The position numbers and the translations under genes are program-made. Below, piece by piece: positions 19,435 to 30,752 of a stretch of 64,000 bases of DNA. Under the pieces are notes generated by a model. That model made no database searches. It had not been told where the DNA came from and was given only the letters and a program-made list of their open reading frames with translations. The first letter of the stretch is position 1, and each line of letters starts with the position of its first letter. The stretch lies in NCBI RefSeq assembly GCF_024362695.1, contig NC_065407.1, forward strand, positions 10,354,001-10,418,000. The letters run 5' to 3'. The stretch comes from Pectinophora gossypiella. Its lineage: Eukaryota > Arthropoda > Insecta > Lepidoptera > Gelechiidae.

Positions 19435-19916
19435 GCGGCGGCGGGCGGCGCTCACAAAATAATTCCCTGAAAAACTTTCCACACCTTTTTATCTGAAATA
19501 CAAGCACGGATTGTTCAGCCCGTGATTTCCCAGCAGTATTAAAATGCGCTCAAAATAAAATTCGTCTAGACAACACACACATCCAACCCTGCTTAGGTAC
19601 AAAACGAAAGCACCACTCCTATCTTCGCATTTATTGTCGCAGCATAGGCTTCTTAGGTATAAAAAGTAAGTAACGTCTTGGTACGGAATGGCTTAGCTCG
19701 GTGCATCTTCATTTAGTTTATGCTAATAAGTTGGTGCTTAGCTGCAGTCAGCAGTTTCGCAGGAAGCACTAGCCAGCAGTGGGCGGGCGGTGCACGTAGG
19801 GCGGGCGGCGCGGACGAAGGAGCCGCGGGATGCACGGGGCCGGGCGCCGGGCGGCAGTTGCGGCCGCTCCGTCGTCGCGAGCACTCGTCCGCGCCGCCCG
19901 CCCACGCGCACTAGCC
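19420..19916. other. two GC-rich, CpG-dense patches
   Basis: Segments 19420-19455 (gcgggcgtgcacgcggcggc) and 19775-19912 (gggcgggcggtgcacgtagg and on) are strongly GC- and CpG-rich in an AT-rich setting. Open frames run through on both strands, as expected of GC-rich DNA with few stops. Low-complexity Ala/Arg/Gly translations argue against coding. A promoter, 5' exon or old GC-rich repeat are possible; the two patches share a gcgggcg/gtgcacg motif. Confidence 0.4.
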
Positions 19917-21187
19917 CTAACCCTCGTTAATACAATTAAGTGCCACATAAGCACAGGACCCCAGGTGGAATTATTAAGTTTGGTGTAAACAGGAATGACA
20001 CTTGCCCGACCACGGCATTAGTTGGTATGCGATAATTTTCCCGTTGATAACGGAGCTCGAGTTAAACTTTTAGCATGCAACTTGAGCTCCGAAGTTTGTG
20101 TAGTTGCACCAGTAGTAGCGATAAGTTTGCACTGATTAGCGATTTGTGATCTTTCTACAAGATGTTTTATACTTCTTAGCGGATAAGAGGAAATCATTTG
20201 ATGTTAGTTTGTGTAAGATTAATGTATACTCACTATAATATTATTATATATACTATGTTTATGATAAGTCTCTCTGTTTATGATAAAATGAAAAGTCAAT
20301 TAGGTACATAGTCTGAAATAGTTTACGCATAAACAACTTTATATGCATTTTTTTCCCAAAATACTGGAAATACTAACTCGTTACATTTATCTGTGTACAT
20401 TCCATCAATAGGAGTGGAAGCAATTGAAAACGGGAACAAGTGTTCGACAACAGTCCACCTGAACTCTGACGGGCCATTTCAACCCTTTTCATTTGCACCC
20501 TCAGTATCTCGTGTATATTTTTGCAGTGGAACGTACTCCGTGCATGCAGCGAAGACATTAAGATTGGTTACGCTTTCCATTTGACTTTCCACGGTGAAAT
20601 TGCGTCTTGTCATGAAAGCGCACTCACAACGTTTTCAGGTTATTAGGTTATCATAACCGCCCTTACTCTCGTAAAGAATTTGTTTTGACGTTTTATTAGC
20701 TAAATACCAAATACCGAACGAGTATAATCAAGAAAATTCTGAAGAGTTAAAAAGGGTTTATATTTTTTCAGCGTTAGAAATGTTTTATTAAACAATGTCG
20801 ATGCAAATACTTGGTCGTTCTATGTCGTTCACCTCGGGGTTAAAAAGGTTCAAGACGAGCGTTTTGAAACGCAATGTTTACTTTGTAGACAATATTAAAC
20901 CTAGTTTAAGACCTTCGTGTTTCTGATACGTTAAACGGATCACGGCTATTAACACGTGTCAACTCGTAAACTTAATCAGAGACTTACAATATTGTTTTGA
21001 AACTTTTAGTTCTACCCGCAGAGGAGACCCCATAACAACAAACTCATGGCCGTTTGGTGTAAACAGAACCACAAAATAATCAGAAGACAATAATATAATA
21101 AAAAACACTTAGGTACTTACTTCACTACTACTTACTTATTTTACTTCTTTACTTTATTGCACATAAACACATAGGACAATTACAAAA
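19917..21187. other. no recognised gene
   Basis: Short overlapping frames at 20373-20584 on both strands have no domains. I see no repeat matches. Confidence 0.45.
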
Positions 21188-21623
21188 TAACATAAGCTCA
21201 TGGCTATATCTCAATTAGGGTAGTCAGAGGTGCACCTATCGGAAGATGCACAAAGTACCCACAGCTCACCTAGCTTTCTATTAAACCAACGTTATAGGTG
21301 GTCAGCCGTATCGCCGTCTATAATGGTCGAGCGAACTGATAAGGCAGCTAAATTACTCAATTATATACCAATATTTTATGTTTATTTTTTTAAAGAACGT
21401 CTAGGGCCCTGTGCCGAGGTTTTTCTCGCAGCTTCTTTTCCCCGGCTATACAGGTTGTGAGCAGCTGCAGTAGTTTTAGGCGGATGAGACGTTCGTTATA
21501 TAAAAATTGACGATTCAAAGTGTAACAATGTTACCTACTGAATAAAGATATTTTTGATTTTTTTTTCGAACTGTGTTAGGATATAGTCCCTAATTGGGAT
21601 ATATAGTCGTGAGCTTATGTTAT
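21188..21623. mobile_element. TIR element family K, with a nested LINE tail
   Basis: The ends form an inverted repeat: aacataagctcatggctata (from 21189) to aattaggg at 21220, and ccctaattgggatatatag (21588) to gagcttatgtt (21621). Internal landmarks ggtggtcagccgtatcgccg and gtcagaggtgcac recur in part at 49193-49330. Family K end fragments occur at 13722, 48507 and 57003. No transposase is encoded. Confidence 0.7.
21402..21570 (+). mobile_element. LINE 3' end nested in the family K element
   Basis: The segment reads ccctgtgccgaggtttttc, ttttccccggctatacagg, ctgcagtagttttaggcgg, then ctgaataaagatatttttg and a T-rich end. The last part has the AATAAAG ATATTTTT(GAATTT)n form of CR1/Jockey-like LINE tails in Lepidoptera. 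The frame preceding it ends CAEVFLAASFPRLYRL, probably the last residues of the LINE ORF. Most of the element is missing. Confidence 0.65.
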
Positions 21624-21865
21624 GTTACAAAATAATGACAGAAGTACAATCGGCGGCCTTAACATAACAACTTTTTTGACAACATGGGTTTAGTTTTGAT
21701 ACGAAGTCCGATGGGCATGTTGAGCGGTATGGTGACAGAAGATCAACCTGTCACCCTTATAGTTCATCACGATGGGAGTAAGTAGGCACGAAGCCTTTGT
21801 AGACTTTTCGGTATGACACATCTTGGTTGAAAAGCAACTGAACACATACTATTTATTGTCTTTAC
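21624..21865. other. no recognised feature
   Basis: Short spacer between two repeats, without a recognisable signal. Confidence 0.4.
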
Positions 21866-22090
21866 TCATAGAATAAAGAATTATACTACGTATATAACGG
21901 TATCTCTCCGTCCCGCACCAATTGTTATTAGGCGTCGACTTCAACCCCTCTGGGTCTTACTTTAGTCTTGAATGCCCGTAGGCCACTGAGGAGTAAGGGA
22001 GAGCGCGCGGTATGTCTTTATCGCTCGCACACGGGTAAAAAATTACTTTTGTATAGCGTGTCCGGGGTGTACTTTAGTCTCAGACAAGTG
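21866..22090 (+). repeat. dispersed repeat family G, copy 1
   Basis: It shares tagaataaagaattatac, ctctccgtcccgcacca and gagcgcgcggtatgtctt with an inverted copy at 30656-30752. The tagaataagga and ttagtcttgaat motifs recur at 32098, 43683 (minus) and 50524. No coding capacity; probably retroposon 3' sequence. Confidence 0.6.
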
Positions 22091-22467
22091 AAGTACTCTT
22101 CTTCATTCAGTCAAAGGGAGTTCTAAAACATTATTTTAAAAGGTTCAAATTGGCATATTATAAGCTGGTTATTCCTTTCTATCTTACTTGTGTTGCGACA
22201 GTTGCTCTTAGGATTAGCTGGCTTACAACGTCGGTTGATTCCGCGGGTTGCAGCCAGGTAGTAAAGGTAAAAAGAGGGTCTTATAGAAAGGTCCTGAGCT
22301 TAGGAACAAGCGAGGGGGATCAAGGAAAACCAGATACAACCCGCTCTTAAATATTGAACGCCTTTTAGATCTTGAAGATTAGGATAAGTAAGTAAACGGA
22401 ATAACTGTCGGATATGTAAAAATAAACTCTATCGTTCTGGGTGTCGTTTTAGTTATGTTTTACACAG
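22091..22467. other. no recognised gene
   Basis: A short plus-strand frame at 22150-22350 has a hydrophobic start but no recognisable family, and no splice or promoter context. Confidence 0.35.
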
Positions 22468-22585
22468 TTTGTTAGTGACATCGTAACGAATACTGAGGGG
22501 GAGGATTCAGATCCTGATTCTGAGTTAATAACATATCAAGTGGAATTTTCTGGCTCCAAAGTATGAACCTGAAAATAATATTGAT
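22468..22585 (+). mobile_element. fold-back MITE family A, copy 2 (left half)
   Basis: It contains gtttgttagtgacatcgtaa, tactgagggggaggattcag and tcaagtggaattttctgg, then aaagtatgaacctgaaaata, which is the reverse of the family's centre. The second arm is absent. Confidence 0.7.
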
Positions 22586-22837
22586 TGTCACTTAAATTAT
22601 AATCATGTACACTCTGTTAAAATGATGCATTATCAATTTGTAGTACCTAGAATGCTTATACGTCAACCGTTTTGGTTATATGTCGCTTCGTGTGACGTAA
22701 ATTACTGCGAACTGCACTATTCAGGCCCAATGGGCCACATTCGGGGTAGAATTTCGAGTTAACATGTAATTACAAAGATTGGTTCAATCAACTGTGATCA
22801 GTAGGTAAATAGGATACAATGAATTAATTGAATTAAT

Positions 22838-23312
22838 GCAGTACTTGTCCCTACGCTGAAGTACGGTAGTGAACTTTGGGTATGGTAAAAGAAGCATGAA
22901 AATAGGATTAATGCCGTAGAAATGAGGTCGTTCCGTAGCATCTGCGGTGTTAAATTTAGTGAAAGAGTGAGAAACAGCGTGATAAGAGAGAGATGTGGTC
23001 TAACAATATAGGGAGATTGAGAAGGGAATATTAAGTTGGTTTGGACACGTAGAGCGGATGAAAGATAATAGGATTTCGAAAACGGTATGTAAAGCGAAGG
23101 TTGATAGTGGGCTGACAGAGGAAGACTTAGAGGTACATTGACCAAGTTGGAGATGTCCTTAGAAAAGGTTTAGTACGATCTACTCTGAACCGGCGTGCGT
23201 GTATAAAACGATTGACAAATGTGGAGGAAGCAAGAGAAGTGTGCTAGGATCAAAGCAAATGAAATTTCATAGTCTCTGCTTACCCTAATCTAGTTTATGT
23301 ATGCATGTATGA
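22838..23312 (+). pseudogene. decayed LINE pol C-terminal region (family Z, copy 2)
   Basis: This is the longest copy of family Z. Conceptual reading gives LKYGSELWVW, a stop, then KKHENRINAVEMRSFRSICGV and FSERVRNSVIRERCGL, then further stops and a shift before a WF/WTRRADER-like piece. These are C-terminal motifs of non-LTR retrotransposon reverse transcriptases (the 'YGSExW ... RINAVEMRxLR' region). Several stops and at least one frameshift make it dead. The 3' part (aaacgattgacaaatgtgga, catagtctctgcttaccc) matches the tails at 2400, 51757, 55552 and 57160. The open minus-strand frame over 22798-23145 is only its antisense. Confidence 0.8.
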
Positions 23313-23512
23313 ATTACAGTACTAGCAGTAGTAATTGCAGTACTCCACTACACTGCTTCACTGCGGGAGGTGGAAAGTTTACTATTCATCAGAAAGGTCG
23401 CTAAACAAATGCTGATATTATTATTTATTGGTATCTCGTGAAAGAAATACCGGAGAAACATTAGGTACTTACGTACTTCATCATCTGAGTTGCTGTTGAC
23501 ATTTTATAAGAA
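23313..23512. other. no recognised feature
   Basis: AT-rich spacer. Confidence 0.4.
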
Positions 23513-23558
23513 CTAATGAAGTTATTGTCATCGTACGAAATACTGAGGGGCCGATGAC
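23513..23558 (+). mobile_element. fold-back MITE family A, copy 3 (fragment)
   Basis: Only gttattgtcatcgtacgaaa and tactgaggggccgatgacct remain of the left arm, directly abutting the next element. Confidence 0.5.
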
Positions 23559-23559
23559 C

Positions 23560-23811
23560 TGTAGGGAAAACATTCGCAACATGATAATATTTTATTACGG
23601 TTATTTTATCGATTCTGACGATATAATTATGTCATTTTGTCGATTGGCGCCAATATGTGAACCCAAATAAGTCATGTCATTCTATCAAAATACGAATTAA
23701 ATCACGTGCAACGCACGTTAGGGAAAAAAAACAAGCTAATTGATTTCGACAAAATTGAATCGATCGCTAATTTTATCACGTTGCGCGCGTTACCCCTGCT
23801 GGATAGGGTGT
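23560..23811 (-). mobile_element. palindromic MITE family H, copy 1
   Basis: It is inverted relative to the copy at 38215-38446. Shared landmarks are ggttattttatcgattctga, gtgaacccaaataagtcatg, ttagggaaaaaaaacaagc and ttttatcacgttgcgcgcg. The ends are an imperfect inverted repeat (gtagggaaaacattcgcaac against gttgcgcgcgttacccctgc). Non-coding. Confidence 0.75.
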
Positions 23812-24021
23812 TACTGACTTTGGTTAATTGGTTATTGAACCAATACTACTATCACATCAAACGCACATACCAATAGGTATGTGCATATGTATGTGTATGT
23901 GTGTGACCGTTTTGAGCTTGTCCGTGAACCTCATGACTGTTCCGTCTAATGGAGTAGATAAGTATTCATCATTGTACAACTAACAAGTTGTCCCTTATAA
24001 ACAACCGTGTATTTACTATTT

Positions 24022-24120
24022 GAGCCATGTCAGGGACCTCTGGCGGCTCAATAATAACCCTGACACCAGGGTTGATGGGGTTGGTAATCCACCTCACAAC
24101 CCACACGATAAGAAGAAAAA
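24022..24120 (+). mobile_element. tRNA-type SINE family D, 3' part
   Basis: It contains gagccatgtcagggacctct, ggcggctcaataataaccct, gacaccagggttgatggggt and a tail aagaagaaaa. This is shared with 42684-42840 and, inverted, with 54139-54452. It is a 5'-truncated copy. Confidence 0.75.
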
Positions 24121-24483
24121 TTTACTATTTTCAATGGAGTGTTCGGGGTGTACCTAGGATAAACTGTCATCTATATTATGTATTGATCTAATGCTTCCTA
24201 CACAAAACATACAGAGCGATATCAGTGAAATGAACAGGAATAATATTATTCATTATATCAGATATATATCTGATACAAAACAACTCTGACAGTACGAAAA
24301 AGATCTTGGATTACGTAACAATGCTGCTAGAAGCACAATTCGTTTGCGATTCGCACCTCTCTTTAATAATTTATCTTCCCTTATCTTGTTTTATCTTCTG
24401 GACTAGACAAAAGAAACAATGATAGCAAATAATTCGTAATATGAATCTAATTTATTTTCTATCGTTCAGACGTCATTATTACT
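24121..24483. other. no gene; two adjacent short palindromes
   Basis: Perfect palindromes occur at 24238-24251 (gaataatattattc) and 24256-24275 (tatcagatatatatctgata). Otherwise AT-rich DNA. Confidence 0.4.
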
Positions 24484-24722
24484 AGTCAGTGACATCGTAA
24501 CGAAAACTTTGAGGGATGATTCAGGCCAGGATTCTGAATTGATATCAAATTGAATTACCCGTAGCAAAAGTATGGGACAGAAAATAATTTAAAAAAAACA
24601 CTAACATTTTCTTGAATTTTCCGACAAGAAAATCCACTTGATATCAACTCAGAATCATGGCCTGAATCATCCCCCTCAGTATTTGTTACGATATGACTAA
24701 CACCTTACGATGTCACTAATAC
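24484..24722. mobile_element. fold-back MITE family A, copy 4 (complete)
   Basis: The left arm starts cagtgacatcgtaacgaaaa and the right arm ends ttacgatatgactaacacc, followed by a second short arm-like piece (ttacgatgtcactaata). The arms pair over roughly 90 bp. The centre is A-rich. Confidence 0.8.
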
Positions 24723-25036
24723 ATCAATGGGTATGAATCATACTTTTGTTATCCGTTTCATTATTGTGTATTGCTGGCCAAGGTCGTTAGAGCCCTTCCT
24801 TGTCACCTGAGTTATACTATTGGAGCGTTCAATTTAGCCATGAAACTTCATTTGTATAGTATTTTAGTTCGGAGGACAGCAGTGTGAGTAATTTACAGGC
24901 GCTAAGGCGGCTTATTGGCAGTTAGTCATAGTTCACGAAAAACCTTACCACGATGCCACGATTGAGTGGTATTCTATTTATATTTTGACTAGCACTACAA
25001 TGGTCCTGTATAGGTACATGTAGCACGTTATAACGT
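24723..25036. other. no recognised gene
   Basis: Nothing matched here. Confidence 0.4.
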
Positions 25037-25137
25037 TCCGTATTCACTTGAAGCACCTCCTTTACTATTCAAAGCCGCGGGTGCATTTTAGTCGAGTCAG
25101 CCTTCGTGACCCGTGAACAGTGGCCTTGTACGGTAAA
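25037..25137 (+). repeat. dispersed repeat family J, copy 1
   Basis: It shares gcacctcctttactattcaa, agccgcgggtgcattttagt, cgagtcagccttcgtgaccc and ttgtacggt with 26580-26682. No coding or TIR structure was found. Confidence 0.55.
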
Positions 25138-26353
25138 GATTCACGCGCCTTACAGTAAAAGCCTTTAAATGTTCTTCTACCGAGCACAGGTATCCCATTA
25201 AATGTCTTTATTTTTTCTATTTCTTAGGTACTTACTTATTGTATTGTTTTTTGAAAGATGTAGGCACTTACTTAGAAAAACGCCACACGGTGCGTTGTGG
25301 GTTCTTTGCCACGACGTTAGAGCGTCACCGCTTCGTTGTTCTATACATAAATTACAACGACATGCCACGCTTTGCGTTGTAACGTAACGACGACGTGGTT
25401 GGTATTCAGTACCTACCACTACATTTTTGATAGTCTGTTGCTACGACGAAATTGGTAAATCTCATGTGGCCTCTATCTTACCCGGAGCACATCAATGAGA
25501 TTTAAGAAAGGTAAAGGGTAAACTACGTTTGTTCGCATCAATTCAGATTTTCCCTTTACAAAACCGAAGTTGTTGTTAACTTGTTCATGTCGAAAGGAAC
25601 GGGATGTGAACAAGTTTTGTGTAGATAAAATATGTACGTACGTAAGTAAAGTACGTGTGGTAAATTTATTTGAGCAATCGGTATCGATGGCGACATCTCT
25701 TGTAGTTTTTAATTTAGGTAGCCTGCCAAGGACTGTTCTATGCTTGAAATGAAATATATTCACTACCAATAGTTTTTTTTATTTATTATAATTCAGCCAA
25801 AGTGTATTTGTTCCGAGGCCTATAAATTGTCTCTCTGAACGGGTTTTTATGGACCCTGTCATCAAACGGAAATTCTTGGCAGTAGTGCCAACCTGACTTG
25901 ATGCTCCGACCGATCCAACAATTTTCAAAAGATAAACGTGCTTGAAATGTACTTATCAGCAAACTTGCTGAGCAAGATGAAGACAGTTACGAATTTAGTT
26001 GATTAGCTTTATTAAATTAATCGGTTATCCCCCATAATACGTAATAATTATAATAATATATGCTTGAAGTCTGTGGGGCTTTATACATTTATTTATTTAT
26101 TCATTACAAAAATATTATAAAATTCTTACATTACGACACTGAAACCTATAATGGGTTTAAGATGTGTCAAATTCACGTCAGCCTACCACTTCTACTACCA
26201 CTACCTTTGTTAAAAAATATTGTGTTTATATCTTCATTATATGTTTTCAACTTTTTTTTACTTAATGTATTTTTTGCATTCGCAAGATTTTCCGCAGATA
26301 CCATTTTCACGATTTGCTAATTTTCAAGCGTCCGCAAAGTCAACGCGTTTAAT
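25138..26353. other. no recognised gene
   Basis: Short frames around 25198-25769 on both strands lack domains. The TTTATTTATTTATTCA string at 26088-26103 may be a reversed LINE tail. Confidence 0.4.
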
Positions 26354-26438
26354 AAAAAAGGCCTCGAAGAAAAATTGACTTTTATATGCGCAAATGTCAA
26401 ATTACAATATTGTTTTTAGATGAATTGCTTCGCTATCG
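26354..26438. repeat. small relative of the TIR element at 31688
   Basis: The segment gcgcaaatgtcaaattacaa then ttagatgaattgcttcg matches the right end of the element at 31688-32082. The left side aaaaaaggcctcgaagaaaa resembles its opposite end with a deletion. Confidence 0.5.
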
Positions 26439-26579
26439 TATAGGTAATATCGGAAACAAAGACGTGTCCTAAATGTACCACAAAATCTTTGCCTGTCAAT
26501 AAACCGAACGCGGCAATGGTTGCTTAGTTTTTTTTAAATGATGTCCTGTTTCCATACTGTTATTCGGCAGGTACATTGT

Positions 26580-26682
26580 AGAGCGTTCCTTGAAGAACCT
26601 TCTTTACTATTCACAGCCGCGAGTGGATTTCAGCCGAGTCGGCTTCTCGCGGCCCATTGAACACTGGGTTTGCACGGTCACA
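26580..26682 (+). repeat. dispersed repeat family J, copy 2
   Basis: It aligns with 25037-25137 through gaaccttctttactattcac, agccgcgagtggatttcagc and gagtcggcttctcgcggccc. Confidence 0.55.
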
Positions 26683-29600
26683 TACTCATATACAGCCATT
26701 ATACAACTATGCACATGTGATGACTAAATCGCAGCTTAGACTTCATGTTGCTTGACTGTGGATTACCTGCGGTTGGGTATGTTGTTTTACTTTAGGTAAG
26801 CTTTAAAACCTTAGCTAAAGTATAACAACTTATACTTTATTCATTGTACTTTATTCTTTATACTTTATTTGCTTATTAAAAATATGTAAATATGATTTCG
26901 ATTTAGTTTTGATCTATTTAGTTACTTATTAAAAATATACTCTTTTTAGGGTTTCCTAAGAAAATGGTATGAAGGAACCTTTACGGTGAGAGTAAGTTCG
27001 TCCGGTCAAAAAGCGTCCCCCCTTAAGTCCGAAGTCTATTTATGAAACTACTCTACACTTTTTACAGGTAACTAAGACATGACTAAAAGTATCTTGTAAA
27101 TTAATGTACCTTACATACTATAGAAACATAAATGTGTATATCACTACGTAACACTAACAGTGTGCTCATTTATATTGGTGATTCTATGGGAAAAGGCGTC
27201 CTTTTACTACTCTGGTAATAATTGAGTATTATTCATTACGCGACTGCACTGTGGATTGATGAAAATTGTATCTTCGAAATACTGCGAAAGTAAATTAATA
27301 TTTTGCAAAGTATCAATCCAACGAATTGGTTGTCATCGAGTGCTGCGGAATTGGCAAAATAAATGAATACGAGTAAAACGAATCGAACTAAGTGAAAATC
27401 TGTGCCTTAATGATCATGGATCGTTACGGAATGATAATGGCTCGCACCTGCTCAACTATTCACCATCAGTCGCAGGGAATAATAACAAAATATTGAAGCA
27501 TCCATCTCTGTCTCGCAGGCCGTTTGTCAAGATCTACGCGATACCACCACTCTCGCTCCAACGCCTCAAAGGATTCCAATAGACAGTAAAAATGTCCAAA
27601 CTTTTCCTAACAGCACGAAAACATAGTGTTTATTACTTGTTTTGGGACATGTTTAAGAACCTTATTCCATTGTTTGCTATCGTGAATACGAGACAAAAGA
27701 GTTCCCCGTTACTTCCCCCGGTGTTACGTTTCTTACCGGTCATAAATCTCTGATATTTATATTTAGCGTCGTCAAGTTTTCAGTTGCAGGCGTGAAAAAT
27801 AACGTTTTATATTTGCAAATTTATAAACCATCTCTGTACAACTGAACGACAGACTCTGGGTGGTTAAGGAATTTTAGGTGAGAAGTTCCTTTCGCCGCCT
27901 GAAAGAGAATCAGGGGCAGTAATTTCAAGCAGTTCTCAGCTTAAATAAAATATTTAAGCAAGTGACGCCTTAGCGTTTCGTTTCTGGGTAAGTGGATTTC
28001 CATTTTATTTCAATAGTTTCGTTGATTCAGATTGTATTGGGAGCCAAATAGCGTTAGTAAATTGCTTCGGGACGTTCTATATCATTACAGAGAATTGACA
28101 ATATCCTCGCGTATACATTATTCCTTTGTTCTCTGATAGAGCGTGAACTGATTCTGTACAGGGCCATATTAAAGGTCCTGTGGCCCTTCCAGTCAGCGCT
28201 TCCTTTCGTAAACCCATTTGATTTGGTTGTATACTGATGAGAGTTTGGGAGCTTCGCTGTCCAGATCTACATATATAAGTAGATGGCTATCAGTTGATTT
28301 AGCGTGTGGTAATTGGATGCATTGATTTGAATCGGAGAAAAGTCCGCTAAGGGACTGAGCTAGTTGCTTTGAGTTTGTAAACTTATTAAATACCTAAGTA
28401 CTGCTTTGCCAATGGAACGTTAAACTTAAATCGGAAGTTAAATAAACTTATAATTATTTTGGAGCAAAAAATATTTTTTCAATGTGACTTCCTGTTTACC
28501 TCAATTTTGTCTGACGCGGGCCGATAAGTATTGAGAATAGTGCAAGGCTCGACTAGTTGTGAGTGATGAGGGTGAGGTTACGTGCTCACGGGTCGCGCGT
28601 GATTCGCCGGCACATCTCGATACATCCTCTTGAATCTTGTCAAGCAATATCTCTACTTCGGAGAAAATACACGAGAAACTACGTGATTGTATCATAATTC
28701 ATGTACGTGTTGGTTATTCAGCAAATATAGATGTTTGTTGGTTGACGCTGCTAAGGGAAAAAGTATGTCAGATATAATTTTGTATTGGTCACGGTTTCCT
28801 GTTAGGGGTTGAAGAAGGTAAACATCAATTAGGACTTTGAAGAGTCAGTAATACTTCGACACGAGTTCCATTTATGAAAATTCACATTTCCATCGCAAAT
28901 ATTAATTGGCTCGGAAATTCGGCGCGTAATGTTAAATACCGCGCACTGCGTGACTTTCATTTTTTTACTAAGTAAACGAAATAAAAATCTATGAAGTCGA
29001 TTTGTAAACTATAATTCCATACAAAAATTAAAATTGTTATAGCACACGATTCAGAATAATGCTGATGTGCTTTCAGTACATAGTAAGCAAACATTATTTT
29101 TCACGTCTTGTGAATTTCGTAATATCATCTACTAGTATTAAATAAATATATTTTATACAATTGGCTTATTGGTTTGTATTTTATTTTCATTAAATTTGTA
29201 TTTTCTACGTTCAATTTTAAAACAAAAATATATTACTGACAGTACGTTTTTGTTGAATCCAGTGGTCTCGACACACTAGGCAGTGAACTTTCAAAAATAT
29301 TGTGTGACGATTGGCATGTCTGCAATAGCTTATCTGCTTGTATTTACAGAAATAAATTCTCCATTCTTGTCTATCAAAGGCCAATTCTTTGAGTTCGTTA
29401 TCAGATACGACGTTCGCTTTCTCTTTATTTAAGAAAGAGAGAAAAAGAAGAAGAGAATCTCAGAAGAGAGTCTCTGTAAGACAGTACCGGTTCTAAATTA
29501 TAACTGCGGTGTCAGCAGTCTCCGTCTCACCTACTGGCAAAGATGGCGGATCAACAGATAAGATACTGTGAAAGAAAGTATTGTGACTATATTATGCAAT

Positions 29601-30655
29601 AAAATTTTCTAGTAGCTATGCCTCTATTCATTTCTGGTTTTCTAAAATCTCTCTTTAAAGATATAACTTCAAATATTTTCCTGTAAAGCTACTAAGGAAT
29701 CCCGTGGTAATTTCCGGTTTAAAAGTGGATAAAATTTGCGCATAGTAACCTATTTTGCGTAGGATTTGTTATTAAGTATTCATGTGTAGAGTTTATCCTC
29801 GTAAAATATGAAGAATGTTATTAATTTTCTATCAGATGAAAGGACGTCGTAAAAATGGACGCTTGTTAGAGTTCCGTAGCAATCATGGTGAAACGAAATA
29901 AGAAGAAATAAGTGTACTTACGTTCACCAAAAACAATATAGATGGCGTTGTATAGCTTTAACGTGATAATTACCTATTTTGTGATTACTCGGGTACATAA
30001 TTTATATTTATAATTATTTTTTACGTCGAATGGAAACATAATTTAGTTTTGTGGGTATGACGATATATTTTGTGTTGGTATCAAATTAGCTAATGTAAAG
30101 AATTAGTCATAATGTTATGTGTCAGATTTGTTATGCAAAGTTTTTCAAAAGAATTAATAAGACAAATTTCTTCAAACTTTTCATTTTAATTCAATAAATA
30201 TTTTAATTTATTTTACGTAAGTAAAGATTAAAAGTAACGATTAAAAAGCCGTAAAGTAAACTTACTTCCTTGATTACGTTTTGCAAAAAGTGGAAAGTTA
30301 TTTGATTTACGCCCGGATTTACGTTGGCGTGATGAAGTTATATAGTTACAGAAAAAAAGTGCAGACGTTCCGTCTTTCCGTTCCGTTCCGGGAGGCAAAG
30401 GATTGCATCGATGCAGCCTCTCTGATAGACAAGTCGAAATTTGTTTTCATTTAACGTCGAGACTAGATTTGTGGAGAGTTTGTATTGGTACCTAGGTTTC
30501 TATGATAAAGCGGTATAGAAAATACACATTTATATCTCTTCAGACTGACCACGGGTACTCACAACTAACGCCAATAATTTATATCAAGAACTGTTGGTAG
30601 AGCCATAAGTACCCAGATGATACAAAAATCTTGATATTACCATGTGCCACCTTAA
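26683..30655. other. long stretch without recognised genes
   Basis: Mostly AT-rich unique-looking sequence. The segment 29922-29980 (acaatatagatggcgttgta ... acgtgataattacctatttt) is a dispersed repeat matched at 55477-55540. A minus-strand frame at 28501-28695 has a more protein-like composition (FSEVEILLDKIQEDVSRC) but no known family and no convincing exon borders. I see nothing else. Confidence 0.4.
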
Positions 30656-30752
30656 CCCGTGCGTGCAAGAGAGACAGACAGTCCGCGCGCGCTCTATGTT
30701 GGTGCGGGACGGAGAGTCTCCTTACTAAACGTACTTCTTTATTCTGTGCCAT
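30656..30752 (-). repeat. dispersed repeat family G, inverted copy
   Basis: Read on the minus strand it gives cagaataaagaagtacgttt, ctctccgtcccgcacca and gagcgcgcgcggactgtctg. This parallels 21866-22090. Confidence 0.55.

Noticed and set aside
19720..19954. Open frames rich in Ala, Gly and Arg on both strands
   Set aside because: Open only because GC-rich DNA lacks stop codons; low-complexity translation and overlap on both strands argue against coding.
22798..23145. Minus-strand 115-codon frame
   Set aside because: Antisense to the decayed LINE; the plus strand carries the recognisable RT motifs.
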